Shown: one piece after another, positions 7,973 through 17,197 of the stretch
Layout of the letters: every line of letters begins with the position of its first letter
Numbering within the stretch: the stretch's first letter is position 1
From: Propionibacteriaceae bacterium ZF39
GTDB lineage: Bacteria > Actinomycetota > Actinomycetes > Propionibacteriales > Propionibacteriaceae
Length of the DNA stretch: 64,000 bases
Direction: 5' to 3'
Assembly (NCBI GenBank): GCA_039565995.1
Contig: CP154795.1
Location: 3,596,001 to 3,660,000, forward strand
Position numbers and translations under genes: made by a program
The notes under the pieces: model-generated
What the model was told of the DNA's origin: nothing
The model's database searches: none
Seen by the model: the letters and a program-made list of their open reading frames with translations, nothing else

Positions 7973-9226
7973 TCAGGCTTCTCGCCAGGGCAGCTCGACA
8001 TGCACCCGGAAGGTCTGGCCACCGTCGTCGAGGCCATAGGTCATCTGGCCGCCCAGCAATTCGGCACGTTCGGTGATGCCCGTCAGGCCGCGTGAGCCCC
8101 CGGCCTCGCTGGTGCGGCCACCGACATAGCGGTTGCGGGCATCGATCACGATGCCGCGGCCGGGACTGCCCTCGACCGTGAGGAACAACTGCTCGCCCGG
8201 AGCGTGGCGTCGGGCGTTCGTGAGGAGCTCCTGCACGATCCGATAGACGCCTCGCGACAGCGCAGGATCGGCCCGTTCCGGATCGGCGATATAGATCGAG
8301 GAGCTGAGCGACTGTCCGGCGCCGAAGGATTCGCGGACGACCTCGGGGAGCTTCGACAACGGCACATTCGCGTTCTCGAACGCCATCGGATCGCGCAGCA
8401 CCGCCAACAGGGACCGGAGATCATCCATCGCCGCAGTCGCACTCGTGCGTACCAGATGCGCCGACTCGGCCACCCGCGGATCGGTGGAATTCGCCTCGAG
8501 CGCGCCCGCGTGCAGGTTGAGCAGCGATAGCCGGTGGCCCATCGCGTCGTGAACCTCGCGCGCGATGCGCTCACGCTCCTGGCGCCGGGCCACCTCGTCA
8601 CCGAGGCGATCGCTCGTGGCGCGTTCCTCGGCCGCCGTCACCCGGGCCGACCGGGTCTCGCGCTGGGACCTCATCAGGAGCCCACCGCCCACCGCGACCG
8701 CCAGCCCGATGACGATCGACAGCACGGCGACGAGCGGCGAGCCGGGGACCACGTCGGTGGGGGCGGCGTCCACGGCCGCGAAGAGCGACTTCTGGACAGA
8801 GGCGGCTCGCGGGTTTTCAGTCGCATCAGCGATCACGACCGCGCTGGACGTGAAGGCGGTGAAAGCCGCGGTCCACCACACGGCTGGGCCCTTGCGGCGC
8901 CCGATCAGCGCAGCCAGTGCGAGCAGGGGGATGGCGTTGCCGATCGACAGCAACATGGAGGCGACGGCGCTTCCGAGCGCCAGCAGGAACGGGACGCGGT
9001 GGCGCCAGAAAAGGCCCACGAGCAGCGTGATGCCCACCCCGAAGCCGAGGATGACCAGCACCATGGGGCCGTTGGAATCCATCTCCGGCCCTGTCGCCGC
9101 CCCTTCCGGTGAGAAGACGAGGCTGACGAGCGAGGCCACGGCGCCCAGGAGCACCCAGAGAACCGACCGCCACCAGGGGGCTGGCCCGCCATCACCGATC
9201 ACCTCGAACTTCACCACGATCCTCAT
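7973..9226 (-). CDS. Membrane histidine kinase, HisKA_3 (DesK/NarX) class
   Basis: A 417-residue sensor kinase. About five hydrophobic segments fill residues 18-195. A coiled linker then leads to the HisKA_3 box REVHDAMGHRLS with the phosphorylated His, and a degenerate HATPase_c domain with the N-box ELLTNARRHAPG and a G-box at SRGLTGITERAELLGG. No extracytoplasmic sensor domain is visible, so the signal is probably sensed in or at the membrane, as in DesK-type kinases. It starts at ATG 9226 and pairs with the NarL-type regulator immediately downstream. Confidence 0.9.
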   Translation of the reverse strand: MRIVVKFEVIGDGGPAPWWRSVLWVLLGAVASLVSLVFSPEGAATGPEMDSNGPMVLVILGFGVGITLLVGLFWRHRVPFLLALGSAVASMLLSIGNAIPLLALAALIGRRKGPAVWWTAAFTAFTSSAVVIADATENPRAASVQKSLFAAVDAAPTDVVPGSPLVAVLSIVIGLAVAVGGGLLMRSQRETRSARVTAAEERATSDRLGDEVARRQERERIAREVHDAMGHRLSLLNLHAGALEANSTDPRVAESAHLVRTSATAAMDDLRSLLAVLRDPMAFENANVPLSKLPEVVRESFGAGQSLSSSIYIADPERADPALSRGVYRIVQELLTNARRHAPGEQLFLTVEGSPGRGIVIDARNRYVGGRTSEAGGSRGLTGITERAELLGGQMTYGLDDGGQTFRVHVELPWREA

Positions 9227-9381
9227 CGTAGGCCGGTCCTCCGACAGTTTTCATGGTTCGTTCGGCTGGTCGGCCCGAGGCGGAAACCATCCGATCGGAG
9301 GGGTACGGAACGCCCGTTCGGGCCATGTGGAGAGGGGGTCCGAAGCGGTGAGCTTGGGGTAACCCGAAACCAGGAGGAATC

Positions 9382-10281
9382 ATGACCAACCAGCCCGGCC
9401 CGAACCCCAACCCACAGCCCCACTTCAACCCCCAGGGTTCGCAGGCGTACTCGACGACTCCCGCGCCCGGCTGGGAGGGCCACCCGCCCGGCGCCCCGCA
9501 GCCGCCGAAGAAGCCCAACGTGGTGGCGATCGCCGCCCTGGTGGTGGCGGTCCTGGCCTTCTTGTTCTCGGTGATCGAGGGTGCCTATCTGGTGGGCTGG
9601 ATCCTGATCCCGATCGCGCTCGTGCTGTCGATCGTCGCGCTGGTCCAGAAGTTCCAGCCCAAGAAACTGGCGATCACCGCGCTCATCGTGAGCATCATCG
9701 CCGGCATCGCGGCCCCGATCGCGTTTTTGGCCTCGGCGGCGCGTGCTTTCAACGACTCGTTCGGCGGAACCGAGGTCACCGCTGCCCCGCCCGGGCAGTC
9801 TGCACCGGCGCAGTCCGGCGATGCGGCCACGACTGGCGGAGCAGAGCCCGACGCGAGCGGCGAGCAGGGCACGCGTACCAATCCCTATCCCCTCGGCACC
9901 GCCATCTCCAGCAAGGACTGGACCGTGACGGTGAACTCGTTCGAGGCCGACGCCACCAAGAAGGTCCTCGCAGAGAACGAGTTCAACAAGCAGCCCGCCG
10001 ACGGCAACACGTATGCCATGGCGAATGTCACCGTGACCTACATCGGCGAGACCTCGGGCACGCCGTTCGAGATCAACGTGAGCTATGTGACCGCCAGCGG
10101 CAACACCGTCAACACCTATGACGCCACGGTCCTGGGCCCGGACGAACTGCCCTCCAACGAGCTGTACAACGGCGCCAGCGCCACCGGCAACATCTTCCTG
10201 CAGATCCCCAAGGACGATGCCGGCGCCCTGCGCGTGCGCCCCGGATTCATCGCCGACGAGGTCTTCGTGGCGATCAAGTGA
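9382..10281 (+). CDS. DUF4190/DUF4352-like membrane-anchored protein
   Basis: A 299-residue protein. The N-terminal 45 residues are Pro/Gln/Asn-rich and disordered. Two hydrophobic segments follow (about 49-70 plus 73-90, then 96-118), in the DUF4190 arrangement. After a Ser/Ala/Gly-rich linker comes a strand-rich domain (about 165-299) resembling the immunoglobulin-like DUF4352 fold of actinobacterial surface proteins. The start at 9382 follows CAGGAGGAAT. Topology suggests the C-terminal domain sits outside the membrane. It is divergent from the histidine kinase, so it could be a target of that system; this is inference only. Confidence 0.75.
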   Translation: MTNQPGPNPNPQPHFNPQGSQAYSTTPAPGWEGHPPGAPQPPKKPNVVAIAALVVAVLAFLFSVIEGAYLVGWILIPIALVLSIVALVQKFQPKKLAITALIVSIIAGIAAPIAFLASAARAFNDSFGGTEVTAAPPGQSAPAQSGDAATTGGAEPDASGEQGTRTNPYPLGTAISSKDWTVTVNSFEADATKKVLAENEFNKQPADGNTYAMANVTVTYIGETSGTPFEINVSYVTASGNTVNTYDATVLGPDELPSNELYNGASATGNIFLQIPKDDAGALRVRPGFIADEVFVAIK

Positions 10282-10331
10282 CCCACGGGCCCTCCCGCAA
10301 TCCACGTGGGAGGTGCCTTTCGGGGGTGGGG

Positions 10332-10370
10332 GCGAACCGCCCGTCGCAGCCGGCGGCGGGCGGTTTTCGC
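10332..10370. terminator. Bidirectional intrinsic terminator
   Basis: A perfect nine-base stem, AACCGCCCG (10335-10343) with CGGGCGGTT (10357-10365), followed by TTCGCCTTTT on the plus strand. A second, shorter hairpin (CCTCCC 10291-10296 with GGGAGG 10308-10313) lies just upstream. Both sit between convergent genes. Confidence 0.7.
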
Positions 10371-10376
10371 CTTTTG

Positions 10377-11039
10377 TCAGGTGGCCGCGTTGGTGCGCCA
10401 GCCGAGCTCGACGAGCTCCCGCAGGACGTCGAGGTCCACATCGGCGAGCTTGTTGATGTACAGGCAGCTCACACTCAACCGGTGTTTCCCGAGGCGGGCG
10501 AGCAGCTCTTCCGACCCCGGGCCATGTACGCCATAGAGCACGTTGTTGGCCCCGCGCGGGCTGAACGCCAATCGCGGCATATCGCCCTCGCGGCCGGACT
10601 CATAGACATAGTGCAGCTCGCCATATCCGACGATCGACGGGCCCCACATGGTCGCGGTCTCGCCCGTCACCTCGTCGAACATCGCCAGGAGCGTTGCCCC
10701 GTCGTCACGCTGCCGGGGCTTCGGCAGCGCGGCGATCCACTCCTTCGGTGAGACCTCGGTGGGCGCGGTCGCGCTGTCGTTGCGCTCCGGCTGGCGCCCC
10801 TCGGTCACCTTCACCCGTCCACCCTGAACCGCTCCCACGGTCGGATCGTCCTCGGCGAACGCCCACCCGTGTTCTGCCATCGCCCGCCTCAGCGCACCGA
10901 TGCCCTTCTGGCCCATGCCGTGCAATGCGAGGACGTCGGACATGCGTACGCCATCGAGCTGAGCCAGATGCTCATAACCAGCCGAGACGAGCGCGCGCAA
11001 GGCCGGGGCCCCGGTTCTGGGGAACGGGACAGGATCCAT
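10377..11039 (-). CDS. Helix-hairpin-helix plus DUF1801 protein
   Basis: A 220-residue protein from ATG 11039. Residues 5-60 resemble a helix-hairpin-helix of the RNA-polymerase alpha-CTD type (PRTGAPALRALVSAGY, LHGMGQKGIGALRRAMAE). Residues 90-215 match the DUF1801/YdhG-like fold, with MWGPSIVGYGELHYVYESG and the closing SCLYINKLADVDLDVLRELV. The frame is open further upstream, but TAGCCT seven bases before 11039 marks a leaderless start. Such proteins are cytoplasmic and of unknown function. Confidence 0.75.
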   Translation of the reverse strand: MDPVPFPRTGAPALRALVSAGYEHLAQLDGVRMSDVLALHGMGQKGIGALRRAMAEHGWAFAEDDPTVGAVQGGRVKVTEGRQPERNDSATAPTEVSPKEWIAALPKPRQRDDGATLLAMFDEVTGETATMWGPSIVGYGELHYVYESGREGDMPRLAFSPRGANNVLYGVHGPGSEELLARLGKHRLSVSCLYINKLADVDLDVLRELVELGWRTNAAT

Positions 11040-11046
11040 GGAAGAC

Positions 11047-11052
11047 AGGCTA
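11047..11052 (-). promoter_or_regulatory. -10 element for DUF1801 gene
   Basis: TAGCCT on the minus strand, seven bases before the ATG at 11039, with no Shine-Dalgarno sequence. Confidence 0.4.
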
Positions 11053-11061
11053 GGCGACTGA

Positions 11062-12135
11062 TCACCGCTGCACGCGGGCGTTGCCCTCCCAGATGGTCCA
11101 GACCTGGTCCTCATCGGCGGGAGCGCCGTAGTCGGTGATCGAGGTCGCAGCGAGTGCGCCGGTGGCCCAGCCGAACTTCATGCACTTCTCGGCTTCCCAT
11201 CCGCGGATGATGCCATAGAGCATGCCGCCGACCGACCCGTCGCCGCCGCCGATGCGGTCGAGGACGCCGATCTCGCGCGGCATGGCGACATGGAAGTCGC
11301 CGTCGCCCCACACGATCATTCCCCACATGTGCCGGTTGACGCTGATGACCTCACGGAGGGTGGTGGCGATGAACTGGGCCTGCGGATATTGCTTGCGGAT
11401 CCGGCCGATCATCTCCTTGAAGTTGTCGATCTTGCCCTCGAGATCCTCTCCGCCGGCCTCGGGACCCTCGATGCCGAGGCAGAGCTGGAAATCCTCCTCG
11501 TTGCCGATGAGGATGTCGCACTTCTCGGCGATCGCCAGGAACGCCTCCCGCAGTTCCTTCTCGCGGTCCTTCCAGAACGACGCCCGATAGTTCATGTCCA
11601 TCGACACGGCGCAGCCGTTGGCCTTGGCCTTCTCCGCCACGTCCAGACAGAACTGGGTGGTCTTCGGCGACAGCGCGGCGACCAGGCCCGACAGGTGCAC
11701 GATCTTGACGCCCTCGTCGGCGAACAGCCGGTCGAGGTCGAAGTCGGCGGCATCGAGGTCGAGGCCGACCTCACCGGCACGGTCGTTCCAGACCCGTGGC
11801 GCGCGGGCGCCATAGCCGGAGTCGGCGATGTTGAACTGATGGCGATAACCCCAGGCATCCCCCTGCGGCTTGTCCGGGCCGCGGAAGTTCATGCCGCGCG
11901 AGCGGAGGTCCGACTTGATGAACGCGGACATCGGGCTGTCGGCGACGAAGTTGGTCAGCACCATGGTGGGCTCGCCGAGATAGGAGATCACGCTCGCCAC
12001 GTTCGACTCCGCCGACGTTGCATGCATCATGTAGCGGCTGCTCGTGTGCACCGGCTGGTGATTCTCGGGGGTGATCCGGATGCCCATCGAGGTGGCGATG
12101 GCGAGGGACCACTGGGCGTCTTCGCGAAGCTGCAT
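11062..12135 (-). CDS. PfkB-family carbohydrate kinase (KDG-kinase-like)
   Basis: A 357-residue ribokinase-fold protein. Residues about 10-55 correspond to the substrate-binding N-terminus (SLAIATSMGIRITP ... SAESNVASVISYLG). The C-terminal catalytic signature reads DRIGGGDGSVGG, a variant of the usual D.xGAGDxFxxG; the catalytic Asp is kept, but the usual Ala and Phe are replaced. It most resembles 2-keto-3-deoxygluconate kinases, with substrate not certain. It lies 88 bases downstream of the GlcD-like oxidase, suggesting joint use in sugar-acid or hydroxy-acid catabolism. No good Shine-Dalgarno sequence is visible; the frame is open upstream without a better start codon. Confidence 0.8.
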   Translation of the reverse strand: MQLREDAQWSLAIATSMGIRITPENHQPVHTSSRYMMHATSAESNVASVISYLGEPTMVLTNFVADSPMSAFIKSDLRSRGMNFRGPDKPQGDAWGYRHQFNIADSGYGARAPRVWNDRAGEVGLDLDAADFDLDRLFADEGVKIVHLSGLVAALSPKTTQFCLDVAEKAKANGCAVSMDMNYRASFWKDREKELREAFLAIAEKCDILIGNEEDFQLCLGIEGPEAGGEDLEGKIDNFKEMIGRIRKQYPQAQFIATTLREVISVNRHMWGMIVWGDGDFHVAMPREIGVLDRIGGGDGSVGGMLYGIIRGWEAEKCMKFGWATGALAATSITDYGAPADEDQVWTIWEGNARVQR

Positions 12136-12223
12136 GTGCTTGATCTTCTTTCTGGGCAGGGGTTTCCAATCGACCTTGCCCGGTGCCCCTGCCTCGCGCC
12201 ACCGGTTGCCAAGTGTTTCTTCC

Positions 12224-13612
12224 CTAGTGGGCCAGCGGTCGGAAGACCTTGCCCGGGTTGAGGATGCCGAGCGGATCGAACGCGGCCTTGACGCGACGAT
12301 GCAATTCGAGGGACACCTCGCCGACTTCCCGCTCGAGGAGGTCGATCTTCATGGTGCCGATGCCGTGCTCGCCGGTGATCGTGCCGCCCAGCTCGAGGCC
12401 GAGGACCATGATCGCGTCGAAGAGTTCCTTGGCCCGCTGCATCTCGTCGGAATCGGTCGGATCGAAGCAGACAGTGGGGTGGAAGTTGCCATCACCGGCA
12501 TGACCGACGACGCCGACCATGACGCGATAGTCCCGCGCCAATTCCTGGACGCCGTGCACCAGGTCCACGAGCCGGTCGCGGGGGACGCAGACATCGTCGA
12601 TCATGGTCGTGCCGAATCGCTCGAAGGCGGTGAGCACCTGGCGTCGGGCGGCGAGCAGCGCCTCCCCCTCGGCGGGGTCGTCGGCGATCATGACCTCACC
12701 GCCGGCCGCTTCGAAGATGGCCGCGAACTGCTCGATGTCGGCCCGGGCCCGCTCACCACCGGCATCCGACTGGGCGAGCAGAACCGCCTGCACGTGGTCC
12801 TCGAACCCCATGTGGAACGACTCGTTGACCGCGTCGATGCTCGCGCGATCCATGAACTCCAGCAGAGATGGCACCATCCCCGCCGCGACCACCGCCGACA
12901 CCGCTGCAGCGGCGGCCTCGACCGACTCATAGAGCCCGGCGATCGTCAGCGGCTGCTCCGACTTCGGCCGGAGCATGAGCGTGGCCTCGGTGATGATGCC
13001 CAACGTGCCCTCGGACCCGACGATGAGCTTGGTCAGGTCGTAGCCACACACTCCCTTGACGGTACGCCGGCCCGTGCGCAGGAGGCGTCCGTCCGCGAGG
13101 ACGAGTTCCAGGCCCAGAACATAGTCCGTTGTCACGCCGTACTTCACACAGCACAGCCCACCGGAGTTGGTCGACAGGTTGCCGCCGATGGAGCAGAACT
13201 CCCACGATGCGGGGTCGGGTGGGTAATAGAGCCCGTGCTCCGCGACCGCATGGGACAGGTCGGCGTTGAAGATGCCCGGTTGGGTGACGACGAGCCGGTT
13301 GGGCACGTCGATCTCGAGGATCTTGTTCATCCGCTCGACATTGAGCAGGATGCAGCCGTCGCTGGCGATCGCAGCACCGGAGAGCCCGCTCCTCGCCCCT
13401 TGCGGCACGACGGGTACGCGGTGTTTCGTCGCGATTCGCATCACGGCCTGCACCTGGCTGGTGTCCCGCGCGCGAACCAGCGCGAGCGCCCGCCCGGGCT
13501 CGACGAACATGGCCCGGTCGATGCTGTAGGTCGCCAGGATGTCCGGGTCGGTCGTCAGCACTCCGTCGGGGAGCGCCTCGACGAGGTCGGCCAGCACCAG
13601 CGCATCGGTCAT
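12224..13612 (-). CDS. FAD-linked oxidase, glycolate/D-lactate dehydrogenase (GlcD) type
   Basis: A 462-residue flavoprotein. The PCMH-type FAD-binding domain (about residues 30-210) shows PQGARSGLSGAAI and SIGGNLSTNSGGL. The C-terminal FAD-oxidase domain ends in the hallmark GEHGIGTMK, and VGHAGDGNFHP supplies the catalytic histidines. It oxidises 2-hydroxyacids to 2-oxoacids; glycolate and D-lactate are the usual substrates. The start at ATG 13612 is preferred over upstream codons because TACGCT lies seven bases before it. It is divergent from the alcohol dehydrogenase and upstream of the PfkB kinase. No iron-sulfur partner (GlcF) is nearby, so it may work as a single-subunit enzyme. Confidence 0.9.
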   Translation of the reverse strand: MTDALVLADLVEALPDGVLTTDPDILATYSIDRAMFVEPGRALALVRARDTSQVQAVMRIATKHRVPVVPQGARSGLSGAAIASDGCILLNVERMNKILEIDVPNRLVVTQPGIFNADLSHAVAEHGLYYPPDPASWEFCSIGGNLSTNSGGLCCVKYGVTTDYVLGLELVLADGRLLRTGRRTVKGVCGYDLTKLIVGSEGTLGIITEATLMLRPKSEQPLTIAGLYESVEAAAAAVSAVVAAGMVPSLLEFMDRASIDAVNESFHMGFEDHVQAVLLAQSDAGGERARADIEQFAAIFEAAGGEVMIADDPAEGEALLAARRQVLTAFERFGTTMIDDVCVPRDRLVDLVHGVQELARDYRVMVGVVGHAGDGNFHPTVCFDPTDSDEMQRAKELFDAIMVLGLELGGTITGEHGIGTMKIDLLEREVGEVSLELHRRVKAAFDPLGILNPGKVFRPLAH

Positions 13613-13619
13613 GGTTGCC

Positions 13620-13625
13620 AGCGTA
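13620..13625 (-). promoter_or_regulatory. -10 element for FAD-linked oxidase gene
   Basis: TACGCT (minus strand) seven bases before the ATG at 13612 in the 73-base divergent intergenic region. Confidence 0.4.
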
Positions 13626-13685
13626 CGACCGAAAACTTCGACAGTCCGAGTAGCGTGCAATCCGAACCCGAGTCGAGGAGAAACC

Positions 13686-14729
13686 ATGACGACCACCGTC
13701 CGCGCGTGGGCGGCCCCGGATGCAGGGGCACCGCTGGAACCGATCACGATCGAGCGCCGCGACCTGCGACCCGACGACATCAGGATCGACATCAGGGCCG
13801 CCGGCATCTGCCACTCCGATATCCATACGGTCCGCGGCGAATGGGGTGCGCAGACCTACCCCATCGCTCCGGGCCATGAGATCGCCGGCATCGTCACCGA
13901 GGTCGGCTCGGCGGTCACGAAGTTCAAGGTCGGCGACCGGGCCGGCGTGGGATGCATGGTCGACTCGTGCGGCGAGTGCGAGTCGTGCGCGGAGGGCGAG
14001 GAGCAGTACTGCACGAATGGCGTTGTTTGGACCTATGCCTCGCGCTATCCCGATGGCGAGATCACGCAGGGCGGCTATTCGCAGCAGATCGTGGTCACCG
14101 AACGATTCGCGCTGAGCATTCCGGAGTCGATCCCGTTCGAGAACGCCGCCCCGCTGCTGTGTGCGGGGATCACGACCTATTCGCCGCTCGAGCACTGGGG
14201 CGTGGGCCCGGGCTCGAAGGTGGCTGTCGTGGGCATGGGCGGGCTCGGCCACATGGGCGTACAGATCGCGAATGCCCTGGGTGCCGAGGTGACCGTGCTG
14301 TCCCAGAGCGACCGCAAGGCCGACGACTCGAAGCGATTCGGCGCGGTCGCGCACCGTGCGACCGCCGATCGCGCCGTGTTCAGGGAACTGCGCGAGTCGT
14401 TCGACTTCATCCTCAACACGGTGTCGGCGGGGATCGACCTGGGTGACTATCTGGGACTGCTCCGTCGCGATGGGGTCATGGTCAACGTCGGCATGCCGAC
14501 CGAGCCGCTGCCGGTGGTCCTGCCCACGCTCATCGGCCGCCGCCGTTCCCTGTCCGGATCGAACATCGGCGGTATTGCCCAGACCCAGCGGATGCTCGAT
14601 TTCTGCGCCGAGCACGGCATCGCGGCCGAGGTCGAGGTGATCGGAGCCGAGAAGATCAACGAGGCCTACGACCGCGTCGTGAACTCGGATGTGCGCTATC
14701 GGTTCGTGATCGACACGGCAACGCTGTGA
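13686..14729 (+). CDS. Zinc-dependent NAD(P) alcohol dehydrogenase (YahK/cinnamyl-alcohol type)
   Basis: A 347-residue medium-chain dehydrogenase. The catalytic zinc ligands lie in AAGICHSDIH and GHEIAG. The structural zinc loop CGECESCAEGEEQYC holds four cysteines. The Rossmann motif VVGMGGLGHMG is near residue 180. The shape resembles the NADP-preferring YahK/CAD group reducing aldehydes, but cofactor preference cannot be proved by eye. The start follows GAGGAG at 13675-13680. Its stop overlaps the YbaK gene start by four bases. Confidence 0.9.
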   Translation: MTTTVRAWAAPDAGAPLEPITIERRDLRPDDIRIDIRAAGICHSDIHTVRGEWGAQTYPIAPGHEIAGIVTEVGSAVTKFKVGDRAGVGCMVDSCGECESCAEGEEQYCTNGVVWTYASRYPDGEITQGGYSQQIVVTERFALSIPESIPFENAAPLLCAGITTYSPLEHWGVGPGSKVAVVGMGGLGHMGVQIANALGAEVTVLSQSDRKADDSKRFGAVAHRATADRAVFRELRESFDFILNTVSAGIDLGDYLGLLRRDGVMVNVGMPTEPLPVVLPTLIGRRRSLSGSNIGGIAQTQRMLDFCAEHGIAAEVEVIGAEKINEAYDRVVNSDVRYRFVIDTATL

Positions 14730-15199
14730 CGGCTCTCCATCCGAGCTGCGTCCGGGTCAACGAGATCATCGAGGCCGCCGGGATCGCGGGTCGCGTACGC
14801 ATCCTCCCCGAGGCCGCGCCCACCGCACAGTCGGCCGCCGACCAGGTCGGGGTCGAGGTGGGGGCGATCGCGAACTCCCTGATCTTCCGGACCGCGTCGG
14901 ATCGGCCGTTGTTGGTGATGACGTCCGGCGCGCATCGGGTCGATACCAAAGTGGTCGCGGAGGTGATCGGGGAGAAGATCGGCCGGGCGGATGCGGATTT
15001 CGTACGCCGGCATACCGGCCAGCCGATCGGCGGTGTGGCACCGGTCGGGCACCCCACACCGATCACAACGCTCATCGATGAGGATCTGGCGCAGTTCCCT
15101 GAACTGTGGGCCGCGGGCGGGATCCCGCACGCGGTGTTCCCGCTGACGTTCGACGAACTCGTCGCGTTGACGGGAGGCACGGTCACGCGGGTCGCCTGA
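14726..15199 (+). CDS. YbaK/EbsC-family aminoacyl-tRNA deacylase-like protein
   Basis: A 157-residue single-domain protein of the YbaK/ProX fold. Features include SAADQVGVEVGAIANSLIF (substrate pocket and strand), the LLVMTSGAHRVD segment with the conserved Lys/His surroundings, and GGVAPVGH near residue 105. The family hydrolyses mischarged aminoacyl-tRNAs such as Cys-tRNA(Pro). The start is GTG at 14726, overlapping the upstream dehydrogenase stop (GTGA), so translation is coupled. Confidence 0.88.
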   Translation: MTALHPSCVRVNEIIEAAGIAGRVRILPEAAPTAQSAADQVGVEVGAIANSLIFRTASDRPLLVMTSGAHRVDTKVVAEVIGEKIGRADADFVRRHTGQPIGGVAPVGHPTPITTLIDEDLAQFPELWAAGGIPHAVFPLTFDELVALTGGTVTRVA

Positions 15200-15206
15200 G
15201 CGGTTT

Positions 15207-15229
15207 GACCCTGACGCAACGTCAGGGTC
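15207..15229 (+). promoter_or_regulatory. MerR-type operator within the MFS/MerR promoter
   Basis: A perfect ten-base inverted repeat, GACCCTGACG and CGTCAGGGTC, with a three-base CAA spacer. It begins inside a TTGACC -35-like element (15205-15210) and ends just before GACACT (15231-15236), which is six bases before the ATG at 15243. The 20-base spacer between hexamers and the central palindrome are what MerR-family activators bind and untwist. The regulator is encoded as the second gene of the same operon. Confidence 0.75.
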
Positions 15230-15242
15230 CGACACTGGTCGC

Positions 15243-16467
15243 ATGACCTCGCGCCTCACCCTGCCGCTCTATCTGGTCGCGTCCGGCACGAGCCTGTTCG
15301 GCAACTCGGCGATCTCGATCGTGCTGCCCTGGCTGGTGCTGGACGGGCGATCCGGCGATGGCGGGCCTGGTCGCTGCGGCCAGCGCGGCTCCGTCGGCCG
15401 TCGCAGCGCTCGTCGGCGGACATCTCGTCGATCGCATCGGCCGGCGTACCATCTGCGTCATCTCCGATGTCGGCTCCGCCCTCTCGGTCGCGGGCCTGGC
15501 GGTGGGGGACCTCACGGTCGGGCTCAACGTCACCTGGTTCATCGTCCTCGGAATCCTCGGCGCGTTGTTCGATGTGCCCGGCATGACCGCGCGCGAGACA
15601 ATGCTCGCGCAGGTTTCCGAGACCTCCGGGGTCAACCTCGACAAGGTCGCGGCGGCGCGCGGAACGGTGTTCGGGCTGACGTTCCTGGCCGGGCCTGCGG
15701 TGGCAGGTGGACTGCTGGCGGTCCTGCCGGACATCCATGTGGTGTGGCTCACCGCTGCCTGTTCGGCGCTCGCCGCGGTCGCGATCCTGGTCATACCGTT
15801 GCGCCCGCCCGCCGCTTCCGATTCGGCTTCGGACGACTCGCCTCTCGCCGGGTGGCGCCTGGTCCGCAACAACCGCATGCTGCTGACCCTCATGCTCATC
15901 TCGGTCGCGATCATGATGCTGGTCGCGCCGTTGCTGTCGGTCCTGCTGCCGGCGCACTTCCGTGAGCTGGCGCGGCCCGAGTTCCTCGGCTTCAGCCTCT
16001 CGGCGTACGCCCTGGGCACCATGGTCGGCTCCGCGCTCTATGGCGCGCTGTTCGGGAAGCGGCGGCTGACGGCCTGGGTGGTGTCGAACGTGTTGTTCAC
16101 CGCCGGGTTCGTGTCGATCGCCACGCTCGCGGGGTTCTGGCCGGTGGCGATCGGCATGCTCGTGATCGGAGTCGGCTCGGGCTTCCAGCAGCCGATCGTC
16201 ATGGTGATCCTGACCAGGGCCGTGCCGGATGCGATGCGCGGGCGGGTGTTCGGCCTCAACGCCGCGCTGGGCATGATCGCCGCGCCCCTTGGTTTGGGCC
16301 TGATGGCGGCAGCCGTCGCCGGCACGAACCTCGGCGTGACGGCCTGGATTCTCGCCGCCTGTTGGACGGCCGTCTCGGTGTGGGCCATTCTCGCGCCGAG
16401 CCTGCGGGCGTACCTTCGGGCCATGGCCGAGGAGGAGACACATGCTGACCATCGGCCAGTTGGCTGA
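15243..16467 (+). pseudogene. MFS transporter with a single-base frameshift
   Basis: A 12-helix-type major facilitator of about 408 residues if repaired. The first 33 codons run from the leaderless ATG at 15243 (LTLPLYLVASGTSLFGNSA). The rest, from AMAGLVAAASAAPSAVAALVGGHLVDRIGRR onward, is in the next frame. Removing one G from the GGG at 15345-15347 restores a typical LDGDPAMAGL join. The break is therefore either a homopolymer sequencing error or a fresh mutation. The loop-2 motif HLVDRIGRR is intact. The 3' end overlaps the MerR gene by 26 bases, and operator and operon structure imply an efflux pump controlled by that MerR protein; substrate unknown. Confidence 0.8.
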
Positions 16468-17197
16468 GTACGCCGGAACGACCGTCCGCGCGATTCGGCA
16501 CTATCACCAGGTCGGGCTGCTCGAAGAACCGGCGCGGGATGCCTCGGGCTATCGCAGCTATGGCGCCCAGTCGGTCGTGGACCTGAAGCGGATCCGGGTG
16601 CTGGCGGACGCTGGCGTACCCCTCAAGCGGATCGGTGAACTCATGCACGCCTCGCCGGACGAGTTGAGCGAGGCAGTGGCGGAGATCGACCGCGACCTGC
16701 GGGCACAGGTACGCAAGTTGCAGGCGACCCGGAAAGCCCTTGCCGCGCTGGCGCTGGACGAGCCGTTCCTGCCTCCCGAGTTGTTGGAGGTGCACGAGGA
16801 GATCCGTCGGCGGGCCTCGGAGGCCGGCGTGTCGCCGCGGACCCTGGAGATGGAGCGCGAGGGCTGGATCCTGGCGTCGACGCTGTATCCGGAGCTCATG
16901 GAGCGCTGGGTCGGGACGCAGCTGCGATTTCTGGAAGATCCGGAATACCTCGAGCTCTATCTGCTCACCGATCAGGCCTACGACTGGGCGGGTGACGACC
17001 CACGGATCGATGACGTGGCACGGAGAACAGTCGATCTGATCAAGCGTCTGGGGTCCGTGGACTATGAGCACGAAGCCGCCCTCCACACTGACGACCGGGC
17101 GTACGCCCTCGTCACCACCTATCGCCTCGACCAGTCCCCGGGCTGGGCGAGCCTCACGAGCCGGGTGCGGGAGCTCCTGCTGGGTGACTCGAGTTGA
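16442..17197 (+). CDS. MerR-family transcriptional regulator
   Basis: A 251-residue protein. The N-terminal winged helix-turn-helix (residues 1-70) has LTIGQLAEYAGTTVRAIRHYH and the GYRSYGAQSV wing. A coiled dimer helix (about 75-105) follows, then a 145-residue effector domain without cysteines, so it probably senses an organic ligand rather than metal. The start follows GAGGAGGAGA. It is the second gene of the MFS operon and most likely binds the palindrome at 15207-15229, controlling both genes. Its 3' end overlaps the convergent 77-residue gene by 44 bases. Confidence 0.9.
   Translation: MLTIGQLAEYAGTTVRAIRHYHQVGLLEEPARDASGYRSYGAQSVVDLKRIRVLADAGVPLKRIGELMHASPDELSEAVAEIDRDLRAQVRKLQATRKALAALALDEPFLPPELLEVHEEIRRRASEAGVSPRTLEMEREGWILASTLYPELMERWVGTQLRFLEDPEYLELYLLTDQAYDWAGDDPRIDDVARRTVDLIKRLGSVDYEHEAALHTDDRAYALVTTYRLDQSPGWASLTSRVRELLLGDSS

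Noticed and set aside
7273-9226. Antibiotic-resistance or nitrate-response identity for the NarL-type system
   Set aside because: The kinase has no recognisable sensor domain and the neighbours give no specific target, so no named system is assigned.
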